Shown here piece by piece: positions 48,501-62,605 of a DNA stretch of 64,000 nucleotides; the first letter of the stretch is position 1; every line of letters starts with the position of its first letter. Source of the stretch: Baylisascaris procyonis (lineage: Eukaryota; Nematoda; Chromadorea; Rhabditida; Ascarididae). The DNA lies in assembly GCA_037389465.1 (NCBI GenBank), contig JAZARR010000059.1, positions 1,945,001 through 2,009,000 of the forward strand, read 5' to 3'. The notes below the pieces were generated by a model. It was not told the origin of the DNA. It saw only the letters and a program-made list of their open reading frames with translations, and did not search any database. A program made the translations under genes and the position numbers.

Positions 48501-51500
48501 TTTTTTATAGTGATTTTCTCGCTTTTGTTTATTTATATTGTTTGTTCACGAATCTTTGGGGACAAACTATATATTGTATTTTTTATTGTTGACCACCTTC
48601 ACACATAAAAAACGCCCATCCCAACCCAACAACGGGACACAGGAACAGGGCGAGTGGTCAATATAGTTGCGAACAACTAAACTGAGAGAATTTTTAGATC
48701 GTTGTGTCTGCTCAGGCAGAATGCATTTATATAAACAATTTTTAGCTGGAGTTTGTACTTAGGTAGGAGATACTGTGGTTGTGGACGCGGGATTCAAAGA
48801 TTCGTGTATTTGTCATTGAGTTTCTTCACTCATTCGGCTACTGAATTCATACAGTTACAAGCATTTTTATGCACTTATAAAAAATCTCTCGTAAAAGGTA
48901 ATAGCGCTGATTCACTGCTCATTTTTGTAGCACTACGCAAATAATGTGCTTTAACGCGGAAAGAGATGTCATATAGCCTAACTTATTGGCACAAGGAGTT
49001 TTTCCCTACTTCAGTTGCTCACCGCGGTCTATGAATTCAGATTTACGTAATTCGTTTGGAGTGCAGCAGTACAAAGGTGAATTCGAAGTGCACTCTATGG
49101 AGTATATCAGGATTTTTATGTTAAGTGCAGCGGTGACCATTCGATCCGTACACTATAAAGAAGATTATGGACTGAGTCGCAGATTGCAAATAAAAAAGTA
49201 GCTCGACAGATAAGAAAGATTTGAAAATATTGGCTCACAGGAGATAGAAAGAATTAGGAGAGAGAGAGAGAAATTTTCGTTTCGAGAGAGAATAGTCTCA
49301 GACTAAGACAGGTGACTATATAACGTGATGATGGATATTCGCAGAATAGAGATTAGTAAGAAGTGAGAGATTGGAAAGAGAGAACACCAACAACCAGAGA
49401 AAGTGAACACTATGCGCAAGATGGAAGAACTGCTGAACTACTGTCGATCTATGCCTACAGAAGTCAATGTAAAAATTGCGTAGTTCCGGTGAAACGGATG
49501 GAACGCCCCGTTCTGGAAGTGCGTACAATTATGTGCTGTGCATTCAGCGATGCGTACCATAATAACCATGTTCCATTTTGTTCGTTAATTTCAGTATTGG
49601 CATGTCGAACGGCGCTCCAGTTCATTTGCCTTTCCTTAGAGTTATGCAGTCTAAAAAGTTTCTTTGCCATCTGTCTGTCGAGCAGTAACAACGCTCGTTT
49701 TTGGTCGTGTAGAATGCTGTTAGTGATAGCTAATGCCATACAAGGAATACTTCAGTGTTTATTTCGTCAAAGTTCATGTCCTTGAAGTAGTCGGCGAACC
49801 AGGTACCGAGTTCGCCTACTTATTGCTCGCTCGAATATTCCAAAATGGTGTCCACATATGGACTGGGAATGTGTTACTAGAGAACATTTTCCACGAGAAC
49901 ATTGCTTTCCAACATTATCTATTTGTTTCGAGATAAGGCTCCTTTCTCAATTATTCAATGCAGTTCCTCCACTCTTTCTTACTCGTAAGTTATATTGCGC
50001 ACTATAGTTTCAATAACCGAATTCTGGAAGTGAGTAAATTAAAAGATGTAGGAATTGAACTTGGATTTTCCCAAATAAAAAAATTTCAACTGGGGAGCAT
50101 CACCTACTTCATAAGAGTTCTAGTCGTAGTGTGCTCTGCTACTAGGGTTGCTATATTTTGCAACAAAAAGAGCAGAAGAAAGTGATCATTACAGCAAGAT
50201 CTCAATCTCGAGCACTGACTTCCTTCGTAGAATGCTTCTGGGGAAGAATCAAAATTTTAACCGCTGTGAAGCATATTTAACGCTTATCAATAAAATTTCA
50301 ATTTTTTCATGAAAGAATCCGATAATACAGTACAGTTTAAAAATATCGAGTACGGTACAGTTCGAATTGCTGATAAGAAGAGATTTTCTTAATTTCAGAA
50401 ATGCTCATAGATTTCACCAATCTACTTAAAGGGAAATGCTTATGTCTTTTCACCTGCTTTCGAGTTTTGTTGGGAATTGCACACCTAGAATGAGCATCCA
50501 TAAATAATTTAGTTGAATGCCTCTTTGTCACAAACCCATTACAAATCTGCTAAACTCACCCGAAACGCTGGAAAATTACACATTTGGTTTCAATGAAAAT
50601 CTCTGTTTTAATGATCCCATTACTAAACTCCCTGATCGCCATCACCTTGAAAATTCTCCAGAGCCGTTATTTTCGAACAATTTTACATATTTCATGCACG
50701 TGATACGCCGTTTCAGGAGGGTGTTGGAGCTAGCGGAAGTGGTCGAGGGTGAAGTTTTATTCAGTTCAGAAATAATAGTGGAAATTAGCGATCGAAGTAT
50801 AGTAAACCACAATGTAAATAAAACATATGTTCTTCAAATGTGGGCTCTAGCTTGCCTAAACAGGGCGTTGGAGGTCAACCACTTCATCTTGTTTCTTGTG
50901 ACGTATGGCATATTGTAAAAATATGAAACTCGCTCCAAAATAGTGACGGCTGATTGTTTGTAGGGTGACGGGAATCCAGCAATATTCTGAGATAATCAAG
51001 ATAAGCGTTGCTTTCTAATAAAACGATCTAAAAAGATCCAATTTTTCATGTAAGCAGCCAATACATAAGGTGCGAACTTTCTGTTGATGCCGACTTTGCA
51101 CCAAAATTAGATAATCCATTACATAAACACAACCAGTTTCTTAAGCCCATGTCAACGAGTTTTGAAAAACGCTTTCATGAAATGTCGGAAAAATTTAGCA
51201 GAAATTCTTGGCAAAATTTTCATTTCGAGCATCACCAACTTGTTTATGATTGGTCAGTTTTGTCTTCGCAAAAACTTTCTTCTTTTTGCTAATCACCATG
51301 TCATCGAAGTCCAGAAGAATCCGAACTCCTAAAAAAACAGTTCTGAATAATGATAATTACTGAAATTTTGAAGTCAAACCAAGTCCAGATTAAGATCATA
51401 TTTCAATAGTCGTTTCATTAAATACTCATGAGCTTCTTTTTTATTAAAACCTATAGCACTTACTGCTTGTTCATCCGCTTACATCGCAAAACTAAGCAGA

Positions 51501-51942
51501 GGAAAAGCACACGACTTCCGATTGATTTGGGCCACACACATCACATTTAACTTTGTTAGCATTGTGTCAAAGTGACGAGGATGTAGATTTTTGATGAGCT
51601 GAATTTCGAGAACGTTATTTTCATCTTCAACCATATACTGATTAAACGACATTAGTATGTGCCAAATTTCTTTTGAAAAAGAATTATTTTGTTGTCGATA
51701 TTTTTCATGTGTTTTTTGACATTACCTGGACTTACTCTCGGTTTTCATGTTTTCAAGTGTGTGATACTGCTAGCCTTGCATTATAGATGCTCTTTGCGAC
51801 ATTGTTATGTCCCACTACATTTATGCATCTGCACTTTTGTTGAACTCATAGGAATAAACTGTGCGTTAGAAATTTTACCTAGCTATCGTTAGTTTGTCAA
51901 AATGGCAAATTCGAAGCTACAATACATGGAAATTCTTCTCAG
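48501..51942. other. No confident gene
   Basis: Non-coding or unresolved. Overlapping frames at 49316-49936 are open on both strands, and a 133-codon plus frame lies at 50517-50918. None has a known domain or a convincing exon chain. A possible signal-like start (MQFLHSFLL, ATG at 49958) runs into a GTAAGT donor but leads nowhere I can follow. Confidence 0.4.
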
Positions 51943-52250
51943 TTTCGGCTGCCGGTCCTAATCACTTATTTCGAGCTGGGGATTTCATAACCGGAAGAGG
52001 ACAGATGCTGATGCTAACTGATAAAGGAAGGTCCCGACAAGAAAGGTCCAGGCGGAAGCATAGTAGTGAAGATAATAGAAAGAAAAGTTTGTTAACAGAA
52101 GTGAATTTTAACAGGAACCAGAAGATTTTATTTATTATAAATAAATTCTCTTCACATTTTCTGAGCGAAAAACAGGATTTTGTGAGAAAAAATCAAGACT
52201 TAAAGGATTTCTTTCCCATGAGATGCGGATATGGATCAGATGAGAAGTAG
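51943..52250 (+). CDS. Coding-like exon candidate of unknown gene
   Basis: After an acceptor (TTCTTCTCAG) the frame is open for about 100 codons to a TAG. Its first half is protein-like: AGPNHLFRAGDFITGRGQ, then a basic stretch with RSRQERSRRKHSSEDNRKK. A weak donor near 52087 (AAAA|GTTTGT) could end the exon there. It ends about 370 bases before the ZP gene start. No family is recognised and no partner exons were found. Confidence 0.25.
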
Positions 52251-52620
52251 ATCATCCTTGAGAACCGCATTATTAGGAATTTGTTGGTGTTAATTTATTT
52301 TGCACCATGGGTTAAAGTAGTGTTTTGAAAAGCCAAATCGTTTATAGTGCCAGCAACTTTACTGATACACCTTTCCATTTATTTTCCCGAATATCCTAAG
52401 AGCTAATAAACAACCACTCTCTCACTCTTTCTAAAGAGTTGATCATGGTTGGGTTTTCCTCGCCAGAATCTTGTCGAATTAAAAGCCATATCCCGACCAA
52501 TAATATATAAAGGATAATGCAGTTCTTCATTCGTAAGCTTTTTTTTTGCAGAAATATTTCCAGGCGATTCCCATGCAAGCTCGCGTTCTGCTCATGATAA
52601 CATAAACCAGTCACTAAAAG

Positions 52621-55600
52621 ATGTTGATGACATCACACGAGCTTCGTGGGATATTATTTTCATCGTCGTTGCTAATCGCTTATGGATTTGAATTGGTTCG
52701 TATAGTCGGTGAGTGATCTAGATGAATCCTTTATCAATATGTCGCTCGCACGTGACAAATATCTAAATCTTCCTCCGAAATTTTTATGATATTTGTAAAG
52801 CACTCTTCGAGAGTTGTCATATAGTAGCCCTTAGATAAAGTATGGAAAGTGCTTTCAACGCTAAGCTGAGATGATTTAAAAATGCTTCAGTGTTTGGCGA
52901 ACGTCGAATTGACTTCACATGTCCCATCAGAAGCCGCTAATGTTCAGGGTCAAATCCATGTAAGTAACATACAGTGATAAAAGTGCATCGATCTGGTATT
53001 TCCAGATGGCGTCATCTTATTTTTTACGCAGGTCTGATTCTACTGAATATGCAAAAATTGTCCAAAAATTTCGAAGAAAAGCCTCCAGGGGTCTACAGGT
53101 GTTGCAGTTTTCTAGCTCCACATGGCATCATTTGCTATTGTGTGGCCGAATGTTTGACCCTGACTGCGATCAAAAGTTGGATGCATATTCGGATTCTTCT
53201 GAAAAAAAAGCGAAAACCTGAGGTATAGATGGTGGCAAAGATTTTCCATGCTGAATAGAGGGGAGGTAGTGTTTCTCAAATCTGAAAAAACCAAATCTCA
53301 TTTATTTTTCGTAAATTTTTCGCAGAGAAATTCTTAAAATAAGGTAATTGACGAAAGCCATCTAAGTTTTGGTACCTCCGAATTTCTCAATGGACACAGC
53401 TGATGATGGCCATCGTTATGGGAGGCTATCTTCGACGAGCGAGGTGATCTTAAAAGTGAACAGTAGCATAGGGAGCTAATGAGTAGTCAAAAATACATAC
53501 ATAGTGCTCTTTGACACGATGCATTTTTGAATGCTGCATTTATAAGGTTGCATAAAATGGGAATTTTTAAATATAAATTAGTAAATAATAACTTACTCAG
53601 GTTGAATAGCAATTTCCGAAAGATATATGCAATGATTTGAAGGTGATCCTAAGCTGACGTGTTCTTCGTCGCATGCGATGCTTCAGTTTGTATCAAATTT
53701 TCCATTCCAAGGACATATTGAGGTTATTGGCAAGAAGCATGATTCAAGATGTCGAAAAGATTATACTTCAAATCTAGCGAGAAGGGCCGCTTTCCGATTT
53801 CCGCTCGACACTTGTTGCACACTCAAGCAACCAAAAGTTAGAATCCAGCTTGTGTTTCATTCGTAAAACTGTTTAAACATCAAAAAGAAGAAACCTTGAC
53901 TATTCGTCAAGTTTAAAGTACGAAAACAATATTGCTGAAAACAACGATAAAATGTGCTTTGTCGGCGCGTAGAAGCAAACTCGTAATCATCCGCTTTATC
54001 GGTGGATATTCAATTCAGTTGAGCCAGCAGTAAACTAAGGTATCTCTCTTCATTTAAATACTAATGGTATTTACTAGGAACGACCAGGAAATGAATTAAT
54101 TATGAATGATTTTATTGCACGCAATAGTTGACACTTCAACAAGTGCCCTTTAGAAGTCATCGATAAATAATAAATGGGATTGAACTATGAGTGAACAGCC
54201 ACTCACTTCGAATGGATATCTCATGAATAAAAGATTAAAATAATATGCAGAACAAGCATAGTTCGACTTCATAATCTAGCTTGTTTCTTCTTATAGGCTG
54301 CAACTGCGGTGTTCTCTGCGACCATTATTGTTATATTCCATCCGGTAAGTGCATCGCATGTAACTCAATTAACGTTTATCTAAGAATGCTCAGCAAAGTC
54401 TACGGGATTAGCCGCTTCGTATTCTCGTTAATCCCACATTAGTAGGTGTGATCCACCAGAGCCCAAAAATGCTATATCATTGTGGTTGTATTGGTCGGTA
54501 ATCTTGTCACGCTATAAAGCAAGCTCATTTCCTTATTCAAACTTAATAGGCATGAAATACATTTGCGTATTAGCTTCTTCTATTGGCGTGCGATATTTCC
54601 GTGCTGCCTAAATTCAATAGCTATTTGGAAGCTCGATTTCTTGAGGAATGCAATTGTTAGCAAATCAATGTTGCCTCGTAACGAATTTGACAAAAATTCA
54701 TAAGAACCTAAATTTTATTACATAAACTTGCTTATTAGACTGTGATAGATACACATGTTTACTTATATATCCTCTTATCATCTCAGGCTATAAAATTTTT
54801 GAAAGCGAAAACTGCGCAATCGAAAATGTTCGTTGCAAAATTTCGTTTAATCGAACAAGTTTCCTCGTTATCAAAGTTTGTGCTCAAACGACAAATAGAT
54901 TGCTAGCTACCGTCAAAACCAAAAGTTCAGAATCTATGCCCTGTGGCGATTTAAAGATTCACTTCACGTTAGCCATTTGGAGCTGCCATTCTAGGTTGTT
55001 GTTACGAATTCGACAAGGTTTTTTGCCGTCGAGTGTGAGGATTCACATGATGCACGATTACCACCACTCAAGTAAGCTTTTCGATTGTCTAATTTTTTAA
55101 TGTTGCTTGCTTAAATCTTATGATCATCTACAATCTCTAGCCAGCACATTAATGTTCTCTCACTCAAATAGTGTAGCTTATGCGGCGCAAATGTCCGGTT
55201 GTATCATTCTTTTAAAAAATGTGAACGACGAGCTGAAATAATGACTGAAGCCCATAATTTTGCATGTTCATAAGAGCGTCGTCGTTTTGCTTGTATTGAC
55301 TCCAGTACTTAGTCAATCGAAAAACTGATAGGTTATTCGAGTGATACATGCCTCGGTGTAGCTGGTGTGTTAATGAATATTAGAATTACACTAGAACGTT
55401 AGCCTACGCTGGCATAATTATTTACTGCACAGAAGCGAACGAAAATATTCGGAAGCATACTCTTTTCTGTCTTTTATGGACCCAAGTGACCAAAGGCAAT
55501 CAAAGGATAGTTGAGAAATACTTCTGTGAAATTTATTTACAATCGTGACATTGCTCCGAATTTTTTTGACTTATCTAAAGTCAGAAAGTGCTTATCTCAG

Positions 55601-58600
55601 AAATGAATTTAAACGAGGTTTAAATCGGTGCTTTATTTTTATGCTAGAGATTAATTAGTTTCTTTCCAGAATAGTTCAACCACTGCTGTCATGTACCTAT
55701 GAAATTCGTTCTATGGGGAAATCGAAGAAGCCGTTCGTTTACGAAATTGGCGACATATTAGAGCACGAGTGGAAGTGCATTCCCACCAATAAAAGTACTC
55801 TTATATGGAATTCGTTTCAGCGTGTTCATCTTCTCGTCAAGAATCGTTTAAAACCTAGAAATAATACCTGTGTATGATCAAATAGACGTTGAAGGTTGCG
55901 AAGCAATATCTGCATTTGACCGATAGATATGAAAACGCATTCAAATGCTAAAGCGCTGAACGCAGCATTGATACTAGAAGGTTAAATTTAATATTCGAGA
56001 TGGAAATGCAAACACTACACCTTTTGTGCAAACATTAGCAGATTAAAAAATAATGCAACTAATTAGATGATTGTTCTTGCGATGCGATTTGGATGTTGAT
56101 GATTTTGTAACAAAATGACAGTTGAGACTTGAAGTGGCTGAGACTATTCTTGAGAAAATTAAGTAAAAGTCGATATTGCTGGCTATTAGTCGCAAGAAGT
56201 AAAGGCAGCAAAAAATCTTTGAAAGGCTAAAGCATTATTAATTTTAGACACAAGCTTCATGGCGATTCATGTAAGCACCTGCGATGCGATCAACGAAGAC
56301 GACAATGTTCTTCATTTGATGGACAACAGCGGGTTGGTAAATCAATTCGCCGTAACGGCATGAAAGATGACTTAAAATAGGATGACTTTTGTGATGTTGC
56401 ATTTCGACAGGTGAGAAGTCGTTCAATAAGAAATTGCTCGATTCTCTTCAAGATCGACCTCCATTGTAATATCTGAGCGATTTCTCCTAATGACTTTCAG
56501 AAATTTGCTAAGAAAGCATTTATTTCGAAATGGCACCGGAAAAAAAAACTATCGCTTATATAGGCTGAATAATATAAACAGTTTTTATATAAAATTTTAC
56601 TAATTTAGTAATTTTAAAACTTGCTCAAATAGCAAAACACTAAGAAGCATTAAGCTACCATCTGAAATCAATCAACCACCCACGGCTATAATAAAGCGAT
56701 ATTAAAGAGGAAACGCTATAGATAAAAAAAATGCCCATTTCATTTTTTTTTTCAGTAACTTCTAAAAAAACTCACGCGAAGTTAACTCGCCAATTTAAAT
56801 TTCGTTAGTCACTTCGAGCGAGTACCTTTATTTAAGTAACGTACGAATGTTGCAATTCTTTTATTCTGAATATAGCCGAACATTGCGTTGCGTTTATTAA
56901 GCGATAATAATTATATAGGTGTATTATTGACTCGGAAATCATGGAGAATGTCGATTATGCAAATAGTGGCGATTTAATGGCAAAAACGAAATCACAAATG
57001 TTCAAATTTTTGGAAAGGAAACGATTCAGAATCTCTTGTCGCATTGAGGCATGCGAACAACATCAACCCTATTGCTTAGCGAAAACGGTATTTCACTCCC
57101 ATGTATTCAATTGCTACTGTAAAGATATAAATCAAATATAGCAGTTATATTTGGCCCCATATTGCATTTGTTACCTCTCGACGAAAGAGTACGCTATTGA
57201 TTTGCTTTGTAGCTTAGAAAGTGTTAGCGCGATTTGCTTCAAATACAATTTAAATGAGCCTAAAGTTCAATAAAGATTTTCCACACCATAGAAAATATCG
57301 CACAAACAGATAGGAAGTTGAAGTGAAAATAACCATTTACTCTTTATGCGTAATATAATGGTCACCCTCTCTATGACTTCTTCCACAGACTACCACTCCA
57401 GAAAATCCTCTTTTTAAACTTCTTTTTTAGAAGAACTGGGTAAAAAATGTTGGCAGCTTCGATCCTTAATGTGGTAAAGTTTTCTCGGGAATCCTAGTGC
57501 TGAAGCTTCCAGTTGTAAGACTAGAGCTTTCGAAAATTTTTAGATGACCATTATTTAAGCATTTGTTACGTATTGACTCAGATTTGTACTGCGATTGGTG
57601 CTGAAGGAATTCAGCTACTGCTTATAGTTGAAAATGTAACCTTGAAATGCATTGCTGTAGCCTCCGAGGTGCGCCATCACTAAAGAGGAAGTGCAGTCGA
57701 AGCACTACTCGCCGCGAAGTGTTTCGAATAGTGCTCTACCTTTCGACAATCGTCCACAAGGTAATTTACATCTTTATTCTATTGGATTATCATTCCTTCT
57801 CATCGTTTCAAATTTTAAGACGGCTTTGAATCGTTGTAAAGTAGACTGCAAGTGATACTGTGTGAGTTGCATATCATAGCAGCTACTGTAAACGTACTCT
57901 GGGATAGAGTTCGCCCAAATAAAAACTTCTCTGGAGAGTCTTGGATTTGAAGGCTATCGAAAGCATCAGGGATTCCGATTCGGTGGCGTACGTTGGAAAT
58001 CAACGAGGGTGGCAGACTCGGAGGTCCAGTACAAAGTCATCGGTGGCCATGATTTCCGAGTCAACCCTGCTTTATGAGAGCTACAATAATTTGAGGGCCC
58101 CTACACCAGGTGTCAGGGAAATTTTCCACAGTTGTTGTTGAAAAATAAGCCAGGATAAATATTCCGACTGGTATGCACCTGTGTGTGAATAACATGCCAA
58201 TATAAATGGTTATAACAAATAAAAAATACTTAATGATGCAACTCTGAGAGGGAGTTGGTGAGTACACAAATGATCAATCATCTCTAGTACAGGAAGTTAT
58301 AAGGTACAGGAAGCGCAATACGGTGCAAATATTTTGAACTGCTGTTTGCGTGTCAGGTATCTACACTTCCCGTCACCTTACAACGAAGTCGCACATCCAC
58401 TGTTAAAAGGATGCGGAATTGATTAAATACTTCGAAGATAATCAATCCAGGCAACTAATAAAATATCTTTTAAAGAACACTAGTGAAGATAAACAGAATG
58501 CTAGGAAATAGTATTTTGAAATCAAGTTTAGCCCTTAGATGATATTACTGTGAATGAATGTGTCGATAAAGGTGGAAAATTCATGTTAACGAACAAAACT

Positions 58601-61600
58601 TTTAGAAGTACAGTGGACGACGATGCCAAATCAAGTTACAGTTATTAGTCACTGGCTTGTCGCTTCATCAGAAAGACTCGAGTGGGAAATGCAACATGTC
58701 AAAGGCAAGTAGAGCATGTCGAATTCGGCGATAGTTATGTTGCCACTCCTTTCCTCTTTTGATGGATGGAATAAGGAACTCGTGAAGCAGTATGCAAACA
58801 AATAAGTGTGTGAAAATCGAGCTTTTCCTTGGTCGCCACCAATCTCAGGTTCCTTTAGAGATGTCACTTGACCCATTAGGCCAAAAAAGCTTTGCAGCAC
58901 TTCTCTAATAGCAGTATTAGTGGTGCTGCATTAGGTTCAAAAGTAACTTCCAAACACAACGTACTGAACTGTCCAAACACATCTATTCTTAAATAGAAAT
59001 CCGTTGCCAAATTTGCATTTCTCTTTGCTGTAAGCGGATCAAGTAATTAAACAATTTTTCTTGAATAATTTTGAGCATTCTACTCAACGAGCATACCTTA
59101 CGGGTTTAGTAGCGTCTTCAAATAGTACGATGTAAGGTACGCCATAAAAAGAAACGGTTTTCTTTATAAACGACCCCTGACGCACTTCCTCTACTTCACA
59201 TAACTTTCATTTACTAGATCGTGACTATTCAAAAGCACATGTATGCACATTACTTCATGCTTTATAAACCTACAGCTTGCAACTTTTCAGAACGAACGCA
59301 TATGAGGTTAGTAAAGAGGGAAGAGAGCGCCGTTCGCGCAGGTGATGTTTGAAAAAAAAGGGAAGACTTATATCTGATGAAAATTCGTACATGCGAATCC
59401 TCATTTCCCTACTCTTAATGACTTCTGCATTCCTATTCACCTGCAATTTTACGAAATCATTGTGCAAATATGTTAGATAACGTGCTAGACAAGTGCTAGC
59501 TTTAGGGGACTTATATTCGAGGTGAAGAGCTTACATTCGAAGGACAGGTTATACTGCAGCATGCTCAACTTTGGAAACAAAAAAACCTGTCTGGAAGAGG
59601 CTTGTAAAGAAGGGGTTTATATACGGGGAAATGGGATAGCTTCATTGTGCTTGTTTTTCAATATTTCAAGCTGAGATATTGCCAGATCATTATTATGAAT
59701 GATTGCATAGGATCGTTGTATTCAGAAAGGGCTGACTGTACAACTTTTGAAGTCCTCTGCTGCAATTTGAAAATGGCTATTCTCAGTCAAGGACGCCTTC
59801 ACATTTCTTCATCCCATTTTGTTTCATTGATAGATGACGTAAAATGAGAGATGAAGGGAATTTGCTGAGCATCACCCACCAGACGCTACTGAAATGAACG
59901 AGAGAAATATTATAGGTAAAATGCTTCGAGCAACTGTTGATAAGGATGACAGTGGGAACGAGCAAGCGACTGGATCCCAGTATGAGCACCTTTTCTTCGC
60001 CTCCACTTCAAGGCTGGATCCTCGAGTGCCGAAAGATTTTAAAAGGAAGTTAGAAGAAAGCTCAGTGACTAGCCTACATGGCGTTGGAGACGAAAAACAC
60101 CATGACGACATCAACCTTCATGACGTGAATCTGATGGACAGCAGAGTGAAGGAGGAATTGCTCAGAGTGCCTCATGACGGCATGATTATAAATGAAATGA
60201 CAAATGATCCTCAGGAAACTGAAAATTTAGATCTATCAACTATCAAGCCCGCAGATTTCTTTTTCAACAAAATCGTACTTACCGAGGAAACCAGCCCTAA
60301 CAATCACTCCACGTATAGCAGCGATGAGGAGACTAAATTGACATCGGCTGTCGAGAATGCGGTACCGCTGACGAAATTCGCCTCACAACAAATTCGGCGT
60401 GAAAGTGGCAACAACGCAACTGATGAAGAAGGGAAGGAACATGTTGATAAAATATCGCTGCAAGATGGAAATACGACAATTACAGCCCTTGGGGTAGAGG
60501 CTGGCATCTCCTATAAAAGTAATAGTGATGATGCACAGCTTGATGGTACTGCGATTATGACCGAGCCAAAAAACGAATCGGAATTGTCCCTAGTTTCGAC
60601 CACACACGACAGCACCAAATACAAGGATGGCTCAACGGAGTCAAGTTCTGGCTTATTTTTCACTGGTGTAGCAAATGTGACAACACGAAAATTATTGCAC
60701 AAAATTTCTGCCCAAATATCTCCTCATTTGAAAAAACATCAGTTCGACCAAATGTCACACCAACTCACGACACAATCTTATGAAAACCTCAAAGTGAGTA
60801 GCAGTTATCTCAAAGAAACAACCACGGCCGATGAACGAAAAACTGAGCTATTAAGAAGTGCGGCAAATAATAAATTCACAACTGAGCAGCAACCTCGCGC
60901 TTCGATCATCATCCCGATAAAAGGCAGCACGAAGAATTCATTGCTTGAACATGGCTATATGCTTTCTAATGCTAGTAGTCCTGTTGCAGAAATGAACAAT
61001 CTGCAATCAAGAGTCGATGTAAGTATTCCTGCTAATACAACGCAAATGACCTTACCTTGGCTAGTTCAACCACCTCTTGTTAGTGATAAACAAAAACCCT
61101 TCGCTGATTTCAAAGACGTTGTCGCTATTGAATCGGTTACGAATGGTCAGTCGAAAGTGACGTTAGGTGAGCATGACTCATCGCAGAGTACAGGAGCTGT
61201 GCGATTAGTGTCATCGGAAGTTTCTGGGATAGAGCCTCACTGGCTTAGCAGTGGTTCGGTCAACGAACGTCTCGCGCCATCTGAATCATTAACGTCGAAG
61301 AGAGGTGAAGCAGAAAGCGGTGAGCTTGACGATGAGCAACCGTTTTTGCGCTCGCAACCAGATTTATTCAGTGTCACAAACTTAGTGCAGCATACGACAA
61401 AAGCAATGGCAACCATCCCACTGGAACCATTACATGACATTGGACGCGAGCTTGAACCTTTCCTGCTTCAGGCGGTACCCGTCCTCAACACCTCACAGCC
61501 AGCGGCATCAGCAAAGCTCACCACAGGTTAATAAGTAAATTTTTTCAAAAATAGTAAAATACATCGGCCATAAGGACTTCAATGAAATCTCAAGGGCATT

Positions 61601-62551
61601 ATGGGTCTATAAAAGACACAGAAATCCTTTTTGCATTTTCTTACATAGTGCTAGAACAGTTTTATTTCAGTGTTCTGTGCCGCTTTTTCAAAGATCACCT
61701 TGTGGCATTAATTCAGATCTTCCAAGTCACCAAAAGGCAATTTAAGGCAATTCCTTTCCGAGAGCAAATTTTCGAAGGGGGTTTCTCTGAAAAGCTTTAT
61801 TGAATGAGGGCTTCCATTTGAAATCTAGCGATAATGAACTAGCAAATATATGCGTTAGAAAAGGCGATACTCGACAATTCATTGATGTTGAATGGGAAAG
61901 TCGTTTTGTTCAGCTGTTAGCCGATGTTAACAAAGTGACCATTGTATGTATTAAATTTGAGTAGGAATAAGTGCATATGTGACTGGGCCTTTGGCCCACC
62001 GTTCGACCAAAGTTCGTGAAGTGCGCCAAATCCTGGGATCTGGTTGAAATATATCCTCCCTCCCCCTCCCAATTCCTCTCCCTTCTTCATAAGCAAAGCG
62101 AATGTTTCGATCAAGTTTCCTGATTGCTAACTCTTCCCGTTTCTGAAGGTTTTCCATCACTGTCCTTGTTGAAATCATATAGAACGAGCGCTACTTCCTT
62201 AGCTCAAACAGCCCGTCTCACATACCTTCAATTTATGATGGATGAACCTAGCCATCTAGAACATTCTCCGTCCAGATCATATTGCAGATGTTGCACGAAC
62301 TTTCTTTCAGGAAAGGAATCCGATCATACGAACATTAGTCAGACCAAAGAGTTTTTCGGTGAGGCAGTCAGAAAACGTGCTAATGCCAACATTTCGGACT
62401 CACAGCATAGCGCAGATGTCTTTGATGAGGTAAGTGGATCGTCATGCGTTCGAAATTCTGAATCCTCGGCTAGCTAGAATATAAGCAAAGCATATGAGGG
62501 ACAATTCTTTTAGTCTGACGAACGAAATAGTTTTATAAGCAAGGTGCATTC

Positions 62552-62605
<54 letters not shown>

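Noticed and set aside
50517..50918. 133-codon plus-strand frame
   Set aside because: Protein-like in part, but no family, no strong splice sites and no partner exons.
53031..53220. Alternative second exon for the ZP gene (acceptor TTTTTACGCAG, donor GAG|GTATAG)
   Set aside because: Its phases fit, but the encoded Cys-rich segment does not match ZP-N, whereas exon 53643-53836 gives the expected ZP-N sequence with the same phases.
62515..62544. 30-base in-frame microexon (SDERNSFISK) before the ZP transmembrane exon
   Set aside because: It keeps the frame but its donor (AAG|GTGCAT) is weak; the model joins cleanly without it.
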